64,000 nt of DNA, from contig NZ_JAMXLE010000002.1 in NCBI RefSeq assembly GCF_024055895.1, positions 434,001 through 498,000 of the forward strand, given 5' to 3'. This document shows, one piece after another, positions 34,942-44,460 of the stretch. A program made the translations under genes and the position numbers. The first letter of the stretch is position 1; each line of letters starts with the position of its first letter. The notes under the pieces were generated by a model. It was given only the letters and a program-made list of their open reading frames with translations. It ran no database searches and was not told the DNA's origin. The stretch comes from Rhizobium sp. L1K21. Lineage in GTDB: Bacteria; Pseudomonadota; Alphaproteobacteria; Rhizobiales; Rhizobiaceae.

Positions 34942-36672
34942 ATGGCATTCACAATTTGCGAAAAGCGCAAATCAATAATCAATGAGCCGAACCATGCGCT
35001 CGTAATCGGAGGGCCAGGCTCCGGTAAGACCACAGTTGCGCTGTTGAAAAGCAAAGAGCTCATACCGAAGCTAACTCCAGGGCAAAGCATCCTTTTCCTC
35101 AGCTTTTCCCGTGCTGCCGTTCAACAGATATTAAAGCGATGCCGTGAAATTCTCACAAAGGACGAGATGGCGCGAATTGACGTTCGAACATATCATTCGT
35201 TCTGTTGGGATATTTTGCATTCCCACGGAACCTTGTTGGGTGGAACCCCTCTGAGAATGATGGCTCCATCTGCAGAAAGCGCTCGCCGGACGCAATTCGA
35301 GGGAGATTGGGTAACAGAAAGTAAGCGTCTTCAAGAAGAAGAAGGGGTTATATGTTTCGATCTTTTCGCGGCGACCACAGCAGACCTTCTTGAGGGTAGC
35401 GCTCACATCCGTGGCTGGATGGGAAAGCTCTTTCCATTGATAATTCTTGACGAATTTCAGGATTCTGATGATGAACAATGGCGCTTTGTTCGACAATTAA
35501 GTCGCGCAGCGCAGACTTTATTTTTGGCAGATACAGAGCAGCGCATCTTTGAAGGCGATTTTCGACCCGGCGTAAGACCAGAGAGGTTGGACATTTTAAA
35601 AGAAGAAATTGCATTGCTCGAAGTAGACCTTCGTAATGATAATTATCGCAGCGCAGATAGCGAAATCTTAGCATACGCCAATTGCATTTTGAGTGGGAAT
35701 GGCCCGCTTCCCAAAACGAACGATGTTCATTGCATAAAATATAAGTACCCCAATCAGTTCGCGTCTTCTGTGCATCTTGCAGTGGCGATAACGCTCAGCG
35801 AATTGCTAAAACGTGGTTTCATGGATCCAACCGTCGCTGTGCTTACACGAAGCAATGATCTCGTTGCAGAAATTTCAGATGTACTAGAAGCCACTCATAC
35901 GTATAAAAATAAACTGCTGAAACCAATTCCCCATGACGTAGTTTGGGACCAGGAATTGTCTGCGACAGCAGGCGTAGCGATAGCCGCTGCATTAGAGTTT
36001 GCTTCGAATGGGGACCATGCCTCAAGAGAAGCAGTTTTTACCAAAATCGAAGACTATTTTCTGGTCAAAAAGGACTTCAGCGAAAGATACGGTGGACGTG
36101 GCGCTGCCTCCGCCGGTCAGAAAGCCACACGGTTTAGCAATGCAAAAGCAAATGTTGCGTTGGGAAAAGCTTTGGTAAAAGGCTCCCCTAAAACCTTAGA
36201 AGAAACTTTGATTTCAATTGGCCCCATGACTGGAGACCCTGTGATCGACTGGAAAGCCGTAAGGGCGGCTTTTCTTTGCCATGCCGATCTAAAACAGATT
36301 TTCCAAGATGCTAAAATGGTTCGCCTGTTTCGCGCCACCGATACCCTTGCTGGGACGCTTTCGGGTCGTTGGATTGAGCGAGGTAATTATGAAGGCGCCG
36401 CGAGGATTGTTCGCAATGTACTTGATCAAGAAAAATTAATCGGACTGGAGCGTGATCCGAAGGGAGTGTCATTGATGACCCTACACAAATCGAAGGGGAA
36501 AGAGTTTAACGGCGTCGTCTTGGTGGAAGGCCGCTATTCAAGCCCTTTTTTCCTTAAGCGCGAAAAGCCCGACTTTGCACCCTCTCGAAGACTTTTGCGC
36601 GTAGGACTCACAAGGGCCAGAAACCTAGCGTTGATGGTTCGGCCAGAAGCAGCTCCAGCTTTGGTTGATTAA
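34942..36672 (+). CDS. UvrD/Rep-like superfamily 1 helicase, GajB-like
   Basis: A 576-residue SF1A helicase-like protein. Motifs: Walker A GGPGSGKTTVALL (about 22-34), motif Ia FLSFSRAAVQQ, motif II LIILDEFQDSDDEQW (about 168), motif III LFLADTEQRIF, motif IV-V LMTLHKSKGKEFNGVVLV and motif VI LLRVGLTRARNLALMV near the end. The 1B/2B inserts of true UvrD are reduced. Together with the OLD nuclease upstream it matches the two-gene Gabija layout, where GajB senses DNA ends or single strands and activates GajA. The ATG at 34942 has GAGG upstream; an earlier TTG overlaps the nuclease stop. The gene ends about 115 bp before the 3' end of tRNA-Phe. Confidence 0.85.
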   Translation: MAFTICEKRKSIINEPNHALVIGGPGSGKTTVALLKSKELIPKLTPGQSILFLSFSRAAVQQILKRCREILTKDEMARIDVRTYHSFCWDILHSHGTLLGGTPLRMMAPSAESARRTQFEGDWVTESKRLQEEEGVICFDLFAATTADLLEGSAHIRGWMGKLFPLIILDEFQDSDDEQWRFVRQLSRAAQTLFLADTEQRIFEGDFRPGVRPERLDILKEEIALLEVDLRNDNYRSADSEILAYANCILSGNGPLPKTNDVHCIKYKYPNQFASSVHLAVAITLSELLKRGFMDPTVAVLTRSNDLVAEISDVLEATHTYKNKLLKPIPHDVVWDQELSATAGVAIAAALEFASNGDHASREAVFTKIEDYFLVKKDFSERYGGRGAASAGQKATRFSNAKANVALGKALVKGSPKTLEETLISIGPMTGDPVIDWKAVRAAFLCHADLKQIFQDAKMVRLFRATDTLAGTLSGRWIERGNYEGAARIVRNVLDQEKLIGLERDPKGVSLMTLHKSKGKEFNGVVLVEGRYSSPFFLKREKPDFAPSRRLLRVGLTRARNLALMVRPEAAPALVD

Positions 36673-36788
36673 GCCATTTTGAGAGTCCCTTCAAACGCAC
36701 CTGACACCCAGAATGGCACCCAAGCGCATTTGACGCTGGAACGCCCAACAGAGCAATCCCTGTAAAGATTTGATATTAAAGAGAAAAA

Positions 36789-36864
36789 TGGTGCCCGGAG
36801 GCGGATTCGAACCACCGACACGCGGATTTTCAATCCGCTGCTCTACCAACTGAGCTATCCGGGC
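36789..36864 (-). tRNA. tRNA-Phe (GAA)
   Basis: Read on the minus strand, the 76 bases begin GCCCGGATAGCTCAGTTGG, carry anticodon loop TTGAAAA (anticodon GAA), the T-loop GGTTCGAATCC, and end TCCGGGCACCA with an encoded CCA. Acceptor arms GCCCGGA/TCCGGGC pair perfectly. Its 3' end faces the AT-rich defence genes, the orientation seen when islands integrate at a tRNA 3' end. A T-run after the CCA may act as terminator. Confidence 0.97.
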
Positions 36865-37042
36865 ATCCTGGCTTCGTGAGCCTTCGGTTTTTTTAAAATG
36901 AAAACCGGTGGGGCGGTGTTGGTTCAGCGCCCCGGAAGCGAGCGGGGTTATAACACTTTGTCGGCGTCTGTCCAGCACCTCAAAGCACTTTTTTTGTTGT
37001 CCGGCGTAAAAACCGGAGATTGACGTAAATCCCGGTCAGATA

Positions 37043-37234
37043 TCACTTTTCGCCGTCGAAATCGGGCAGCTCTTCATCCTCGGAAACGGGGATTGTGTAG
37101 GTGCCGTTCAGCCAGCGCGACAGGTCCAGATTGCGGCAGCGGTCGGAGCAGAAAGGGTAATGCTCGCGCACAGACTGGTTGCCGCATTCCGGGCATGGCC
37201 GCGGTTTACGCAGTGGTTCGACTTTCGCCGTCAA
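37043..37234 (-). CDS. yacG: DNA gyrase inhibitor / zinc-binding protein YacG
   Basis: A 63-residue protein with the YacG zinc site C-x2-C-x15-C-x3-C (CPECG...FCSDRC) followed by RNLDLSRWLNGTYTIP and an acidic tail. In E. coli YacG binds GyrB and blocks DNA binding. The start is taken as the TTG at 37234, with GGAGGG upstream inside the last codons of maf; an ATG is not available. It overlaps or abuts maf in the same operon, as in many Rhizobiales. Confidence 0.9.
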   Translation of the reverse strand: MTAKVEPLRKPRPCPECGNQSVREHYPFCSDRCRNLDLSRWLNGTYTIPVSEDEELPDFDGEK

Positions 37235-37239
37235 TGGTC

Positions 37240-37857
37240 TCAACCCTCCGCCCAATGGGCGTGTACTTCAAAGCCCTCTCCGGAGAGAAGCTGTAGCGTT
37301 TCGAAAAGCGGCAGGCCGACGACATTGGTGTAGGAGCCGACGAGCTTCTGCACAAAGCTTCCTGCCAGGCCCTGAATGCCATAGCCGCCAGCCTTGCCGC
37401 GCCATTCGCCGCTGGCAATATAAAACTCGATATCGGTGGAGGAAAGCCGCTTGAAGCGCACTTTGGTGTCCACCACCTTCTGACGGATGGTGCCGGACGG
37501 GGTGACCAGGCACACGCCTGTATGCACCCAGTGGGCGCGGCCCGACAGAAGATGCAGGCAGCCTGCCGCATCTTCGGTATATTCCGCCTTCTGCAGAATG
37601 CGCCGACCCACGGCGACGACCGTGTCGGCCGCCAGAATCCAAGCACCTTGCCATTCGCTTTCCGAACGCGTTGCAGCATAGGCAGCTTCGGCCTTCTGGT
37701 TGGAAAGGCGGCGGGCAAGCGAGCGCGGGTGTTCGGATTTCTTCGGCGTTTCGTCGATATCCATCGGCATCAGCCGGTCGGGTACGATTTTGGCCTGGTT
37801 GAGCAAGTCGACACGACGCGGAGAGCCCGAGGCGAGGATCAGCTTTTGTGGCGTCAC
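37240..37857 (-). CDS. maf: Maf-like nucleoside triphosphate pyrophosphatase
   Basis: A 205-residue Maf/HAM1-fold house-cleaning enzyme that hydrolyses non-canonical or excess NTPs. Signatures: [14 protein letters not shown] at the N terminus, the SxxAxxK region [30 protein letters not shown] and [12 protein letters not shown]. It uses a GTG start with AGGAG upstream. Downstream of infA and just before yacG. Which Maf subfamily (dTTP/UTP or m7GTP) it belongs to is not clear. Confidence 0.93.
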   Translation of the reverse strand: MTPQKLILASGSPRRVDLLNQAKIVPDRLMPMDIDETPKKSEHPRSLARRLSNQKAEAAYAATRSESEWQGAWILAADTVVAVGRRILQKAEYTEDAAGCLHLLSGRAHWVHTGVCLVTPSGTIRQKVVDTKVRFKRLSSTDIEFYIASGEWRGKAGGYGIQGLAGSFVQKLVGSYTNVVGLPLFETLQLLSGEGFEVHAHWAEG

Positions 37858-37899
37858 AGCAAATCTCCTGCCGTTCTCAATCCTGCGCTTGTCTCTTGA

Positions 37900-38118
37900 T
37901 CAACGGAACCGGTAGGTGATGCGGCCCTTGGTCAGGTCATAGGGGGTCATTTCCACCAGCACCTTGTCACCTGCGAGCACGCGAATTCGGTTTTTGCGCA
38001 TACGGCCAGCCGTGTGAGCGATAATTTCGTGTTCATTTTCCAGCTTCACGCGAAAGGTCGCGTTCGGCAGAAGTTCGGTAACAATACCGGGAAATTCAAG
38101 AACTTCTTCTTTTGCCAT
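37900..38118 (-). CDS. infA: translation initiation factor IF-1
   Basis: The 72-residue OB-fold protein matches IF-1 throughout: [51 protein letters not shown]. It binds the ribosomal A site during initiation. It precedes maf and yacG on the minus strand, an order common in Rhizobiales, and a GC-rich hairpin lies about 40 bp upstream of its start. Confidence 0.98.
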   Translation of the reverse strand: MAKEEVLEFPGIVTELLPNATFRVKLENEHEIIAHTAGRMRKNRIRVLAGDKVLVEMTPYDLTKGRITYRFR

Positions 38119-38160
38119 AGAGGTTTACTTTTCCTGTGAAATCAAACGGAAGGCATGGCG

Positions 38161-38179
38161 CCGCCCGAAATTTGGGCGG
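38161..38179. other. hairpin in the infA leader
   Basis: CCGCCC and GGGCGG pair around a 7-base loop, between the phosphatase stop and the infA start. There is no T-run; it may be part of the infA leader or a weak terminator of the upstream gene. Confidence 0.35.
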
Positions 38180-38253
38180 AAACTACACAAATCAATCGTG
38201 TTTGTGAACCGAAATGATTGCGAAAAGCAGCTTTTAGCGTAGCAGCCGCTTTC

Positions 38254-38724
38254 TCATGGGCTTTCCACGAGCCGCTTTTTGATCAAAAGGACCAGATGAT
38301 CCCGCACGTCGCGGTATGCGCTCAAGATTTGCTCACGAGTGCCTGTCGCGACCGACGGATCAGGCGTCGGCCAATAGATGACATCAACAGCGTTGGAACG
38401 GGTGAGCTCCAGTGCTGCATGGTGCGCTTCCGGTGCCAGCGTCACGATGAGGTCGAAATAATCATCCTCCAGTTCGTCCAGCGTCTGGGGTATTTTCTTG
38501 CCCAAGGAAAGACCCACCTCCTCCAGCACGACATCCACAAAGGGATCACGCTCGCCATCGCGCACACCGGCGGACGCAATATAGGTGCCGCGCGGCAAAA
38601 GGCTTCGCGCGATCGCCTCGGCCATGGGTGAACGGATCGCGTTCATGCCGCACATGAAGAGGATTGCACCGGGCGGGCCTTTCACGTTTTTTGCGGGTTC
38701 ATCGTTTGCGGCCTCCTCCCCCAT
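38254..38724 (-). CDS. low-molecular-weight protein tyrosine phosphatase family protein
   Basis: A 156-residue protein with the LMW-PTP/arsenate reductase fold. The P-loop reads FMCGMNAIRSPMAEAIA, a C-x5-R site with the catalytic cysteine near residue 26, followed by IASAGVRDGERDPFV. The late aspartate motif is in IYWPTPDPS. It lies between UPF0262 and infA, a conserved rhizobial order. Substrate unknown; protein phosphotyrosine or arsenate are both possible for the fold. Confidence 0.87.
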   Translation of the reverse strand: MGEEAANDEPAKNVKGPPGAILFMCGMNAIRSPMAEAIARSLLPRGTYIASAGVRDGERDPFVDVVLEEVGLSLGKKIPQTLDELEDDYFDLIVTLAPEAHHAALELTRSNAVDVIYWPTPDPSVATGTREQILSAYRDVRDHLVLLIKKRLVESP

Positions 38725-38727
38725 GGA

Positions 38728-39204
38728 TCAGCCACGCCAATAGAGAACGCAGATCAGGGTAAAGAGGCGTCGCGCCGTGTCGAAATCCATGTTGATCTTG
38801 CCAGACAGGCGATCCATGAGCGTTTGCGAGCCTTCGTTGTGAATGCCCCGGCGACCCATGTCGATCGCCTCGATCTGGCTTGGTGTGGACGAGCGGATCG
38901 CCTGATAATAGCTGTCGCAGATCATGAAATAGTCTTTGATGATCCGGCGGAACGGCGTCAGCGAGAGAATGTGCGTGGCAACATCATCCTCGCCTTCAGT
39001 CTTGATGGAAAAGACAAGCTTGGTATCGACGAGCGAGAGATAGAGCTTGTAGGGGCCGCCGGCATGACCGGCAGGCTCAAAGCTGTTTTCTTCCAGCAGG
39101 TCGAAAATGGCAACGGCGCGCTCGTGTTCCACATCCGGCGTTGAACGGCCAATGGTTTCGTCCAGAACAACGTCACAAAGGCGAAACGCGCTTTTGCTGC
39201 CCAT
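38728..39204 (-). CDS. UPF0262 family protein
   Basis: A 158-residue protein of an alphaproteobacterial family without assigned function. Recognisable pieces are [60 protein letters not shown] and the terminal [12 protein letters not shown]. The ATG at 39204 has GGAG upstream and follows the hisD stop by 5 bp; a longer frame to 39270 would run into hisD. It is translated with hisD and the phosphatase. Confidence 0.88.
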   Translation of the reverse strand: MGSKSAFRLCDVVLDETIGRSTPDVEHERAVAIFDLLEENSFEPAGHAGGPYKLYLSLVDTKLVFSIKTEGEDDVATHILSLTPFRRIIKDYFMICDSYYQAIRSSTPSQIEAIDMGRRGIHNEGSQTLMDRLSGKINMDFDTARRLFTLICVLYWRG

Positions 39205-39209
39205 TCTCT

Positions 39210-40508
39210 CTAACTCTCCAGGTTCGCCCGTATTGCGACAGACCTGGCATGCGCCTCCAGCCCCTCGCATTTTGCAAGCGTAATTGCCGCCGGGCCGAGT
39301 GCCTTCAGCTGCTCAGGCCCAAGGCGAAGGATAGAGGTTCGTTTGACAAAGTCCAGAATGGAAAGTCCGGACGAAAAACGTGCCGAACGCGCTGTTGGCA
39401 AAACGTGGTTGGAGCCGCCGACATAATCGCCGATCACCTCGGGCGTATGCGCGCCGGCAAAAATGGCGCCCGCATTGCGCACCTGCGGAATGAAGGCGTC
39501 CGGATCGGCCACGGCAAGTTCAAGATGTTCCGGCGCAATGCGGTTTGAAAGCGGAATGGCATCCTTCAGGTCCGGCACGTGGATCAGCGCGCCAAAATCA
39601 CGCCAGCTTGCGGCGGCAATCTCGGCGCGGGAAAGCGTGCGGAGCTGTCGGGCAACGGCGTCTTCCACCGCGCGGGCAAAGCTTGCATCGTCAGTGATCA
39701 GAATGGATTGTGCGGCAGCATCGTGCTCGGCCTGCGCCAGGAGGTCTGCGGCAATCCAGTCCGGATTGTTGTCCTTGTCGGCAATCACCAGAACTTCCGA
39801 AGGGCCGGCAATCATGTCGATACCGACTGTGCCGAAAACCTCACGCTTGGCGGCGGCAACGAAGGCATTGCCCGGTCCGACGATCTTTGCGACCGGCTCA
39901 ATCGTCTCAGTACCATAAGCAAGGGCTGCGATGGCCTGCGCGCCGCCGATGCGGTAAATTTCATCGACACCGGCAATGCGAGCTGCGGCCAGCACGGCGG
40001 GGTTTATGTTGCCCCGCATGGCAGGCACGACCATCACAACACGCGGCACGCCGGCAACTTTGGCCGGAACCGCATTCATCAACACGGAACTGGGATAGCT
40101 CGCCTGCCCGCCCGGCACATAAATGCCGACAGCATCAATGGCCGTCCAGCGGGAGCCAAGGCCAACTCCGGCCTCATCCTCATAGATATCGTCAACGGGC
40201 AGCTGGCGCTTGTGGTGTTTGGAAATGCGGGCTGCAGCAAGCTCGAGCGCGTCGATGACGGCAGGATCAACCTCTGCCATCGCATCTTCAAGTTCTGTCT
40301 TCGTCACGCGCATCGGCGTGGCGGCAAAGTCGAGGTCATCGAAGCGTTTGGTATATTCGGCGAGCGCGACGTCGCCCCGTGCGCGAACATCAGCAATGAT
40401 GGCGCGCGCTGTGGCGCTCACGTCTTCAGACACTTCGCGCTTGGTGGTGAGGAAAGCGGCAAAATCCGCTTCAAATGTTTCACTCGTAAAGTCCAGCCAG
40501 ATCGCCAC
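39210..40508 (-). CDS. hisD: histidinol dehydrogenase
   Basis: Catalyses the last two steps of histidine synthesis, histidinol to histidine, with NAD and zinc. The 432-residue protein has [68 protein letters not shown], and [18 protein letters not shown] with zinc-ligand His. [10 protein letters not shown] carries the catalytic Glu-His pair. It starts with GTG. It lies alone among unrelated conserved genes, as usual in Rhizobiales, not in a his operon. Confidence 0.97.
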   Translation of the reverse strand: MAIWLDFTSETFEADFAAFLTTKREVSEDVSATARAIIADVRARGDVALAEYTKRFDDLDFAATPMRVTKTELEDAMAEVDPAVIDALELAAARISKHHKRQLPVDDIYEDEAGVGLGSRWTAIDAVGIYVPGGQASYPSSVLMNAVPAKVAGVPRVVMVVPAMRGNINPAVLAAARIAGVDEIYRIGGAQAIAALAYGTETIEPVAKIVGPGNAFVAAAKREVFGTVGIDMIAGPSEVLVIADKDNNPDWIAADLLAQAEHDAAAQSILITDDASFARAVEDAVARQLRTLSRAEIAAASWRDFGALIHVPDLKDAIPLSNRIAPEHLELAVADPDAFIPQVRNAGAIFAGAHTPEVIGDYVGGSNHVLPTARSARFSSGLSILDFVKRTSILRLGPEQLKALGPAAITLAKCEGLEAHARSVAIRANLES

Positions 40509-40558
40509 TCGTCAGTTCCTTAGAAATCAGCCGGCACGAACGAAACGCCCGAGCTGGG

Positions 40559-40999
40559 TCAGCTGCCAACCATGTGCTGCGGCTTTGCAGTGGTTTCCCA
40601 CGTCCCGCCCATATCGGCAAGCTGCACTTCAATACACTCGACAGTCAGCCTTATGGCTCCGTCGCCGGCCAGAAGAAGTTCAATCGTTCCTTCCGGCCCA
40701 TCGGCTGCCTTTTCAAACTGAATGGCCAAAAGATCAAGTACCGCATCACCATTTTTGCGGTCAAAGCCGACCGACCGAACGCCATCAACACGCTTGAAAA
40801 CAAGAGTGGTGCGGCGGCGCTCGAAGGATTTGCCCTTTTCGGCCGCTTTTTCCCAGACAAACCGGTTGGCTGTGAGCGCAAAAATGCCGCGCTTCCTGTC
40901 GAATTCCACATCAGCGGTTTTGAACACGGCATCCTGCATATGGGCGGAGACGATATCCAGATCCTCTTCATCCATAGCCAGAAGCTTCAACTCAGTCAT
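40559..40999 (-). CDS. DUF2948 family protein
   Basis: A 146-residue soluble protein. It begins MTELKLLAMDEEDLDIVSAH and contains DAVFKTADVEFDRKRGIFAL, NRFVWEKAAEKGK and QLADMGGTWETTAKPQH, matching the DUF2948 family found next to hisD and murA in Rhizobiales. Function unknown. GGTG precedes the ATG at 40999; a longer frame exists but lies in the gap towards murA. Confidence 0.87.
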   Translation of the reverse strand: MTELKLLAMDEEDLDIVSAHMQDAVFKTADVEFDRKRGIFALTANRFVWEKAAEKGKSFERRRTTLVFKRVDGVRSVGFDRKNGDAVLDLLAIQFEKAADGPEGTIELLLAGDGAIRLTVECIEVQLADMGGTWETTAKPQHMVGS

Positions 41000-41083
41000 T
41001 GTATCACCTGCTGCAAGCACATTTGTTTTGTTGCGCTTTGAAATAGGAACGGTCAGCGCCAATCGCAACCGAGTTCAGCGCGT

Positions 41084-42376
41084 TTACTCGCTCACCCGCT
41101 CCACGATTGCACCACAGCGGCCAAGCTTTTCTTCCAGCTGCTCAAACCCGCGGTCGAGATGATAGACGCGGGAGACGACGGTTTCGCCTTCGGCAGCCAG
41201 CCCCGCAATGACCAGCGATACGGAAGCACGAAGATCGGTCGCCATGACCTGTGCGCCGCGCAATTTTGAAACGCCGACGATCTTGGCCGTCTGACCGGAG
41301 AGCGAGATATTGGCACCCAGCCGGGCGAGCTCCTGAACGTGCATGAAGCGGTTCTCGAAGATCGTTTCGGTGATATGCGATGTGCCCGTAGACCGGGTCA
41401 TCAGACCCATGAACTGCGCCTGCAGGTCAGTGGGAAAGCCTGGGAAAGGATCGGTCACAACATCAACCGGTTTGATCGCATCGCCGTGACCGACCACGCG
41501 AATGCCGTCTTCGACGCTGGTTACCTCGGCACCCGTGCGGCGCAGCGCTTCCAGCGCTGTTTCCAAAAGGGCAGAATCCGTGCCCTGCAGGGTTACATCG
41601 CCGCCCGTCATGGCAACGGCCATCGCGTATGTGCCGGTTTCAATGCGATCCGGCAGAACGCGGTGGCGTGCGCCCGAAAGCGATGTCACCCCTTCGATTG
41701 TAATTGTGGACGTGCCGGCACCGGATATCTTTGCACCCATGGCATTCAGGCAGTTTGCGAGATCAACCACTTCCGGCTCGCGTGCTGCATTGCCGATCAC
41801 TGTGGTTCCATTGGCGAGCGTGGCCGCCATCATCAGAACATGCGTAGCGCCGACTGAAACCTTCGGAAACGTGTAGCGCGCACCGATCAGGCCGCCCGCG
41901 GGCGCTGTTGCGTTGATGTAGCCGCCATCGATTTCCATTGTCGCGCCAAGCGCTGTCAGCCCCTCGATAAAGAGGTCCACCGGTCGTGTGCCAATGGCGC
42001 AGCCGCCCGGCAGCGATACGCGCGCCTGTCCCTCGCGGGCGAGAAGCGGACCGATGACCCAAAAGGAAGCGCGCATCTTCGACACGAGATCGTAAGGGGC
42101 CGTGGTGTCAGCAATCTTGCGGCAGGTGAAATGGATCGTGCGCGCATAGGAGCCATCCTGATGTTCACGGCGTCCATTCACGGAAACATCCACACCGTGA
42201 TTGCCGAGGATGCGGATCAACTGCTCAACATCGGCCAAGTGCGGCACGTTTTCCAGCGTCAGTGTGTCACTGGTCAACAGCGATGCGATCATCAAGGGCA
42301 GAGCGGCATTCTTGGCGCCGGAGATGGGTATAATACCGTTGAGCGGATTACCGCCGACGATTCTGATGCGATCCAT
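41084..42376 (-). CDS. murA: UDP-N-acetylglucosamine 1-carboxyvinyltransferase
   Basis: First committed step of peptidoglycan synthesis: adds enolpyruvate from PEP to UDP-GlcNAc. The 430-residue protein has [19 protein letters not shown] with the catalytic-region lysine, the loop [16 protein letters not shown] holding the fosfomycin-target cysteine, and [18 protein letters not shown] with IFENRFMHV. It is monocistronic or the head of the DUF2948-hisD run. Fosfomycin sensitivity is expected from the intact cysteine. Confidence 0.98.
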   Translation of the reverse strand: MDRIRIVGGNPLNGIIPISGAKNAALPLMIASLLTSDTLTLENVPHLADVEQLIRILGNHGVDVSVNGRREHQDGSYARTIHFTCRKIADTTAPYDLVSKMRASFWVIGPLLAREGQARVSLPGGCAIGTRPVDLFIEGLTALGATMEIDGGYINATAPAGGLIGARYTFPKVSVGATHVLMMAATLANGTTVIGNAAREPEVVDLANCLNAMGAKISGAGTSTITIEGVTSLSGARHRVLPDRIETGTYAMAVAMTGGDVTLQGTDSALLETALEALRRTGAEVTSVEDGIRVVGHGDAIKPVDVVTDPFPGFPTDLQAQFMGLMTRSTGTSHITETIFENRFMHVQELARLGANISLSGQTAKIVGVSKLRGAQVMATDLRASVSLVIAGLAAEGETVVSRVYHLDRGFEQLEEKLGRCGAIVERVSE

Positions 42377-42512
42377 ATTTAGACTTTCCCGAACCGCAGG
42401 TGTTGCGGCTTTTCAAAAATGTGTTGCTCCCATATCCGAAAGCGTCTCGCGGTTCAAGAAAACGCCTTCGCGGGCAAGCTATCGGAAGAGAATGGGTGAT
42501 TATTAAGGCGGC

Positions 42513-42722
42513 TCAATCTTTGTCGGCGGCATCGTCAGGCCGGGCTGCAGGCAAGCCCTCATTGCGTTCATCCGGCTCCCCGTCTCGGCGCGCGCGCGTT
42601 TGCGCCTTTCGGCGAAGAAGGTTTTGTCGCAGCTGCTCGGCAAGACGCTGTTTCTTTATGGCGACCTCGCGCTCCCGCCCGACCAGCGCATCACCGCTCT
42701 GATTTGTCTTCCTGCCCTTCAT
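42513..42722 (-). CDS. small charged hypothetical protein
   Basis: A 69-residue, very charged protein (MKGRKTNQSGDALVGREREV...), mostly helical, with Arg-rich (LLRRKAQTRARRDGE) and acidic (PDDAADKD) parts. No family function is known to me, but small proteins of this kind stand upstream of murA in related genomes. GAAGGC precedes the ATG at 42722. Confidence 0.6.
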   Translation of the reverse strand: MKGRKTNQSGDALVGREREVAIKKQRLAEQLRQNLLRRKAQTRARRDGEPDERNEGLPAARPDDAADKD

Positions 42723-42924
42723 GAAGCCGCCTTCAAACAAACGCCGTTTCGCTCAGTTCCACCCCGCGCAATAGCGTAAAAATCATCTGCAAGGAAGCCG
42801 TCTGGAGTATCACAGAAATTTCTGGAGAGATTATTTGCTTTCACGCTTGCACTCATAATCAAGCTGTGGCAATAGGCACCCCGCTAACACAGGTGCGCCC
42901 AACCCGCGCCAAAGAGTTCAGCAT

Positions 42925-42999
42925 GCTGCTATAGCTCAGGGGTAGAGCACTCCCTTGGTAAGGGAGAGGCCGAGAGTTCAAATCTCTCTAGCAGCACCA
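42925..42999 (+). tRNA. tRNA-Thr (GGT)
   Basis: 75 bases from GCTGCTATAGCTCAGGGG to TAGCAGCACCA. The acceptor arms GCTGCTA/TAGCAGC pair, the anticodon stem CTCCC/GGGAG holds loop TTGGTAA with anticodon GGT, and the T-loop is GTTCAAAT. CCA is encoded. No island genes flank it. Confidence 0.97.
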
Positions 43000-43034
43000 G
43001 TCTTTCCCCCTAGAATTCCTCGACTCATCAAGCC

Positions 43035-44288
43035 TTACCGGCAATTTAGAGCCTTTTCCCGCGCGACAATTGTCTCGACCTCCCGCTTTTCCGCAGGTGT
43101 GAGACGGATGTTGCCGGCGGAGACGCCGACGAGGCAGCCTTCGTTGGAGAAGGTCTGACGGCCACGGGTGCTTTGGAAACAATAGCCATTCCGAGCATAA
43201 ATGGCATTGCGCCGATACCAGAGGCTGTCGCAACTTTCCGCCGCTGGCGCGGGCTCATACGTGTTGGTGCCGCGAAACCGTATCCAGTTGGAATGCGCCC
43301 AGCCAAGGGCACCGGCTTCAGTCAGAACCTTGAACCACACGCCGTCTTGCTCAAGCACCTGCAGCCGTGTGCCCTCGGTCATTTTCATGATGCGATGGGC
43401 AGACGACGATGTGCCATCGCGCAGAGCAAGAAAGCCGTCGCCGTTGGGGTCGAGACCAGCCACTTCGTAAGTAAAGAGAGACGCGGCCTGCTGTGCGGGC
43501 TTCGGCTCGGCGATGACGGGCTTCTCTGCGTTGATTTTCGCGTTTGGCGCCAGGTAAATCCGCTCGATCAGCGATGAGTTTTCCCAGGGGATCTGCTCGC
43601 TATTGGTTTCTTCGACTACATCACGACGCACCTTGCGCATCACTTCGTGGAGATCATCATCGGTGGAGGGCAGATATTTCAGAAGCGCTGTCGTGAAAGG
43701 GCTGTTGCGACCTGCGCCATCGGAGGCGACGTTGCCCGGCTGTGTGGAAAAGGCGATGAAGGAGCCGACGCCCGCATCCACCTTGGCCAGACCGCGCGAC
43801 GGGCCGCCGATGGAGCGACCCGTTGCCGGCAGTTCAAAGGGGTTGTTCCGGCAGGCATCCAGTATGATGATATTGCGATCCGCCCTGCTCTCCATTTCGG
43901 CGAGAACAGTCTGAAGTTTGACCGAGCGCTCCCGTATCGCGCTTTCATCTTCCCCGAAAGCATCAACCGGGATCAGAAAATTTTCCGCGCCAAATTGCAC
44001 GGCATGTCCTGAAAAATAAAAAAGCCCGATATCATCCGGTTGCAGGGTCTTCCGCACCTCCTGGGCCAGCTTCAATATGTCCGCGCGCGCAAGATCAGTT
44101 CCCAGGAAAACCCGAAATCCCAATCCCTCGAGCGTCGCAGCAACGTCTTTTGCGTCCTGTGCGGCATTCGGCAATTTGTTGACTTGCTGATAATCCGAGT
44201 TGCCGATGACCAGGGCCACCTTTTCTGCGGACAAAGCCGCCAGCGGAAAAGAACAAAATATCAAAAGACACAATATGGTGCGCAGCAA
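43035..44288 (-). CDS. secreted caspase-like (C14) peptidase with SH3-type and YARHG domains
   Basis: A 417-residue exported protein with a TTG start and signal peptide (about 20 residues, ending ALSA). The caspase-fold domain (about 22-230) shows KVALVIGNSDYQ, the histidine in FYFSGHAVQ (about 93) and the cysteine in ILDACRNNPF (about 142), so the dyad is intact. A bacterial SH3-type domain (about 290-345, LQVLEQDGVWFKVLTEAGALGWA) and a YARHG domain (LWYRRNAIYARNGYCFQ, about 355-395) follow. Such metacaspase-like proteins are frequent in Rhizobiales; targets are unknown. The domain set suggests action at the cell envelope. Confidence 0.85.
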   Translation of the reverse strand: MLRTILCLLIFCSFPLAALSAEKVALVIGNSDYQQVNKLPNAAQDAKDVAATLEGLGFRVFLGTDLARADILKLAQEVRKTLQPDDIGLFYFSGHAVQFGAENFLIPVDAFGEDESAIRERSVKLQTVLAEMESRADRNIIILDACRNNPFELPATGRSIGGPSRGLAKVDAGVGSFIAFSTQPGNVASDGAGRNSPFTTALLKYLPSTDDDLHEVMRKVRRDVVEETNSEQIPWENSSLIERIYLAPNAKINAEKPVIAEPKPAQQAASLFTYEVAGLDPNGDGFLALRDGTSSSAHRIMKMTEGTRLQVLEQDGVWFKVLTEAGALGWAHSNWIRFRGTNTYEPAPAAESCDSLWYRRNAIYARNGYCFQSTRGRQTFSNEGCLVGVSAGNIRLTPAEKREVETIVAREKALNCR

Positions 44289-44399
44289 AACCGACCCCGC
44301 CCTGGCTGAAAATAGAAGCTACCGGCAAACAATACATGCGATCAGCATATTCGTCACCCATGGCACTTTTTTAATAGTGCCCGGGCAGGGAAATCGCAC

Positions 44400-44434
44400 A
44401 AAAAAACGCCTCTGTGCGTTAAGCAGAGAGGCGT
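44400..44434 (-). terminator. intrinsic terminator after the LLM oxidoreductase gene
   Basis: On the minus strand ACGCCTCT and AGAGGCGT form an 8-bp stem, with a 13-base loop, followed by a run of T residues (44406 down to 44400). It lies about 27 bp after the stop of the oxidoreductase gene. Confidence 0.85.
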
Positions 44435-44460
44435 CTCGTTGAAAAGCCAGATCGGCCAGC

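Noticed and set aside
33023-36672. Reading the pair as a plain repair helicase and RecF-like protein
   Set aside because: The ATPase protein has a C-terminal TOPRIM domain and the OLD layout rather than RecF, and the AT-rich composition beside a tRNA fits a defence island better.
36691-36978. Minus-strand frame of 95 codons across tRNA-Phe, with RIAQLVEQRIENPRVGGSNPP
   Set aside because: This is the well-known false protein obtained by translating a tRNA gene.
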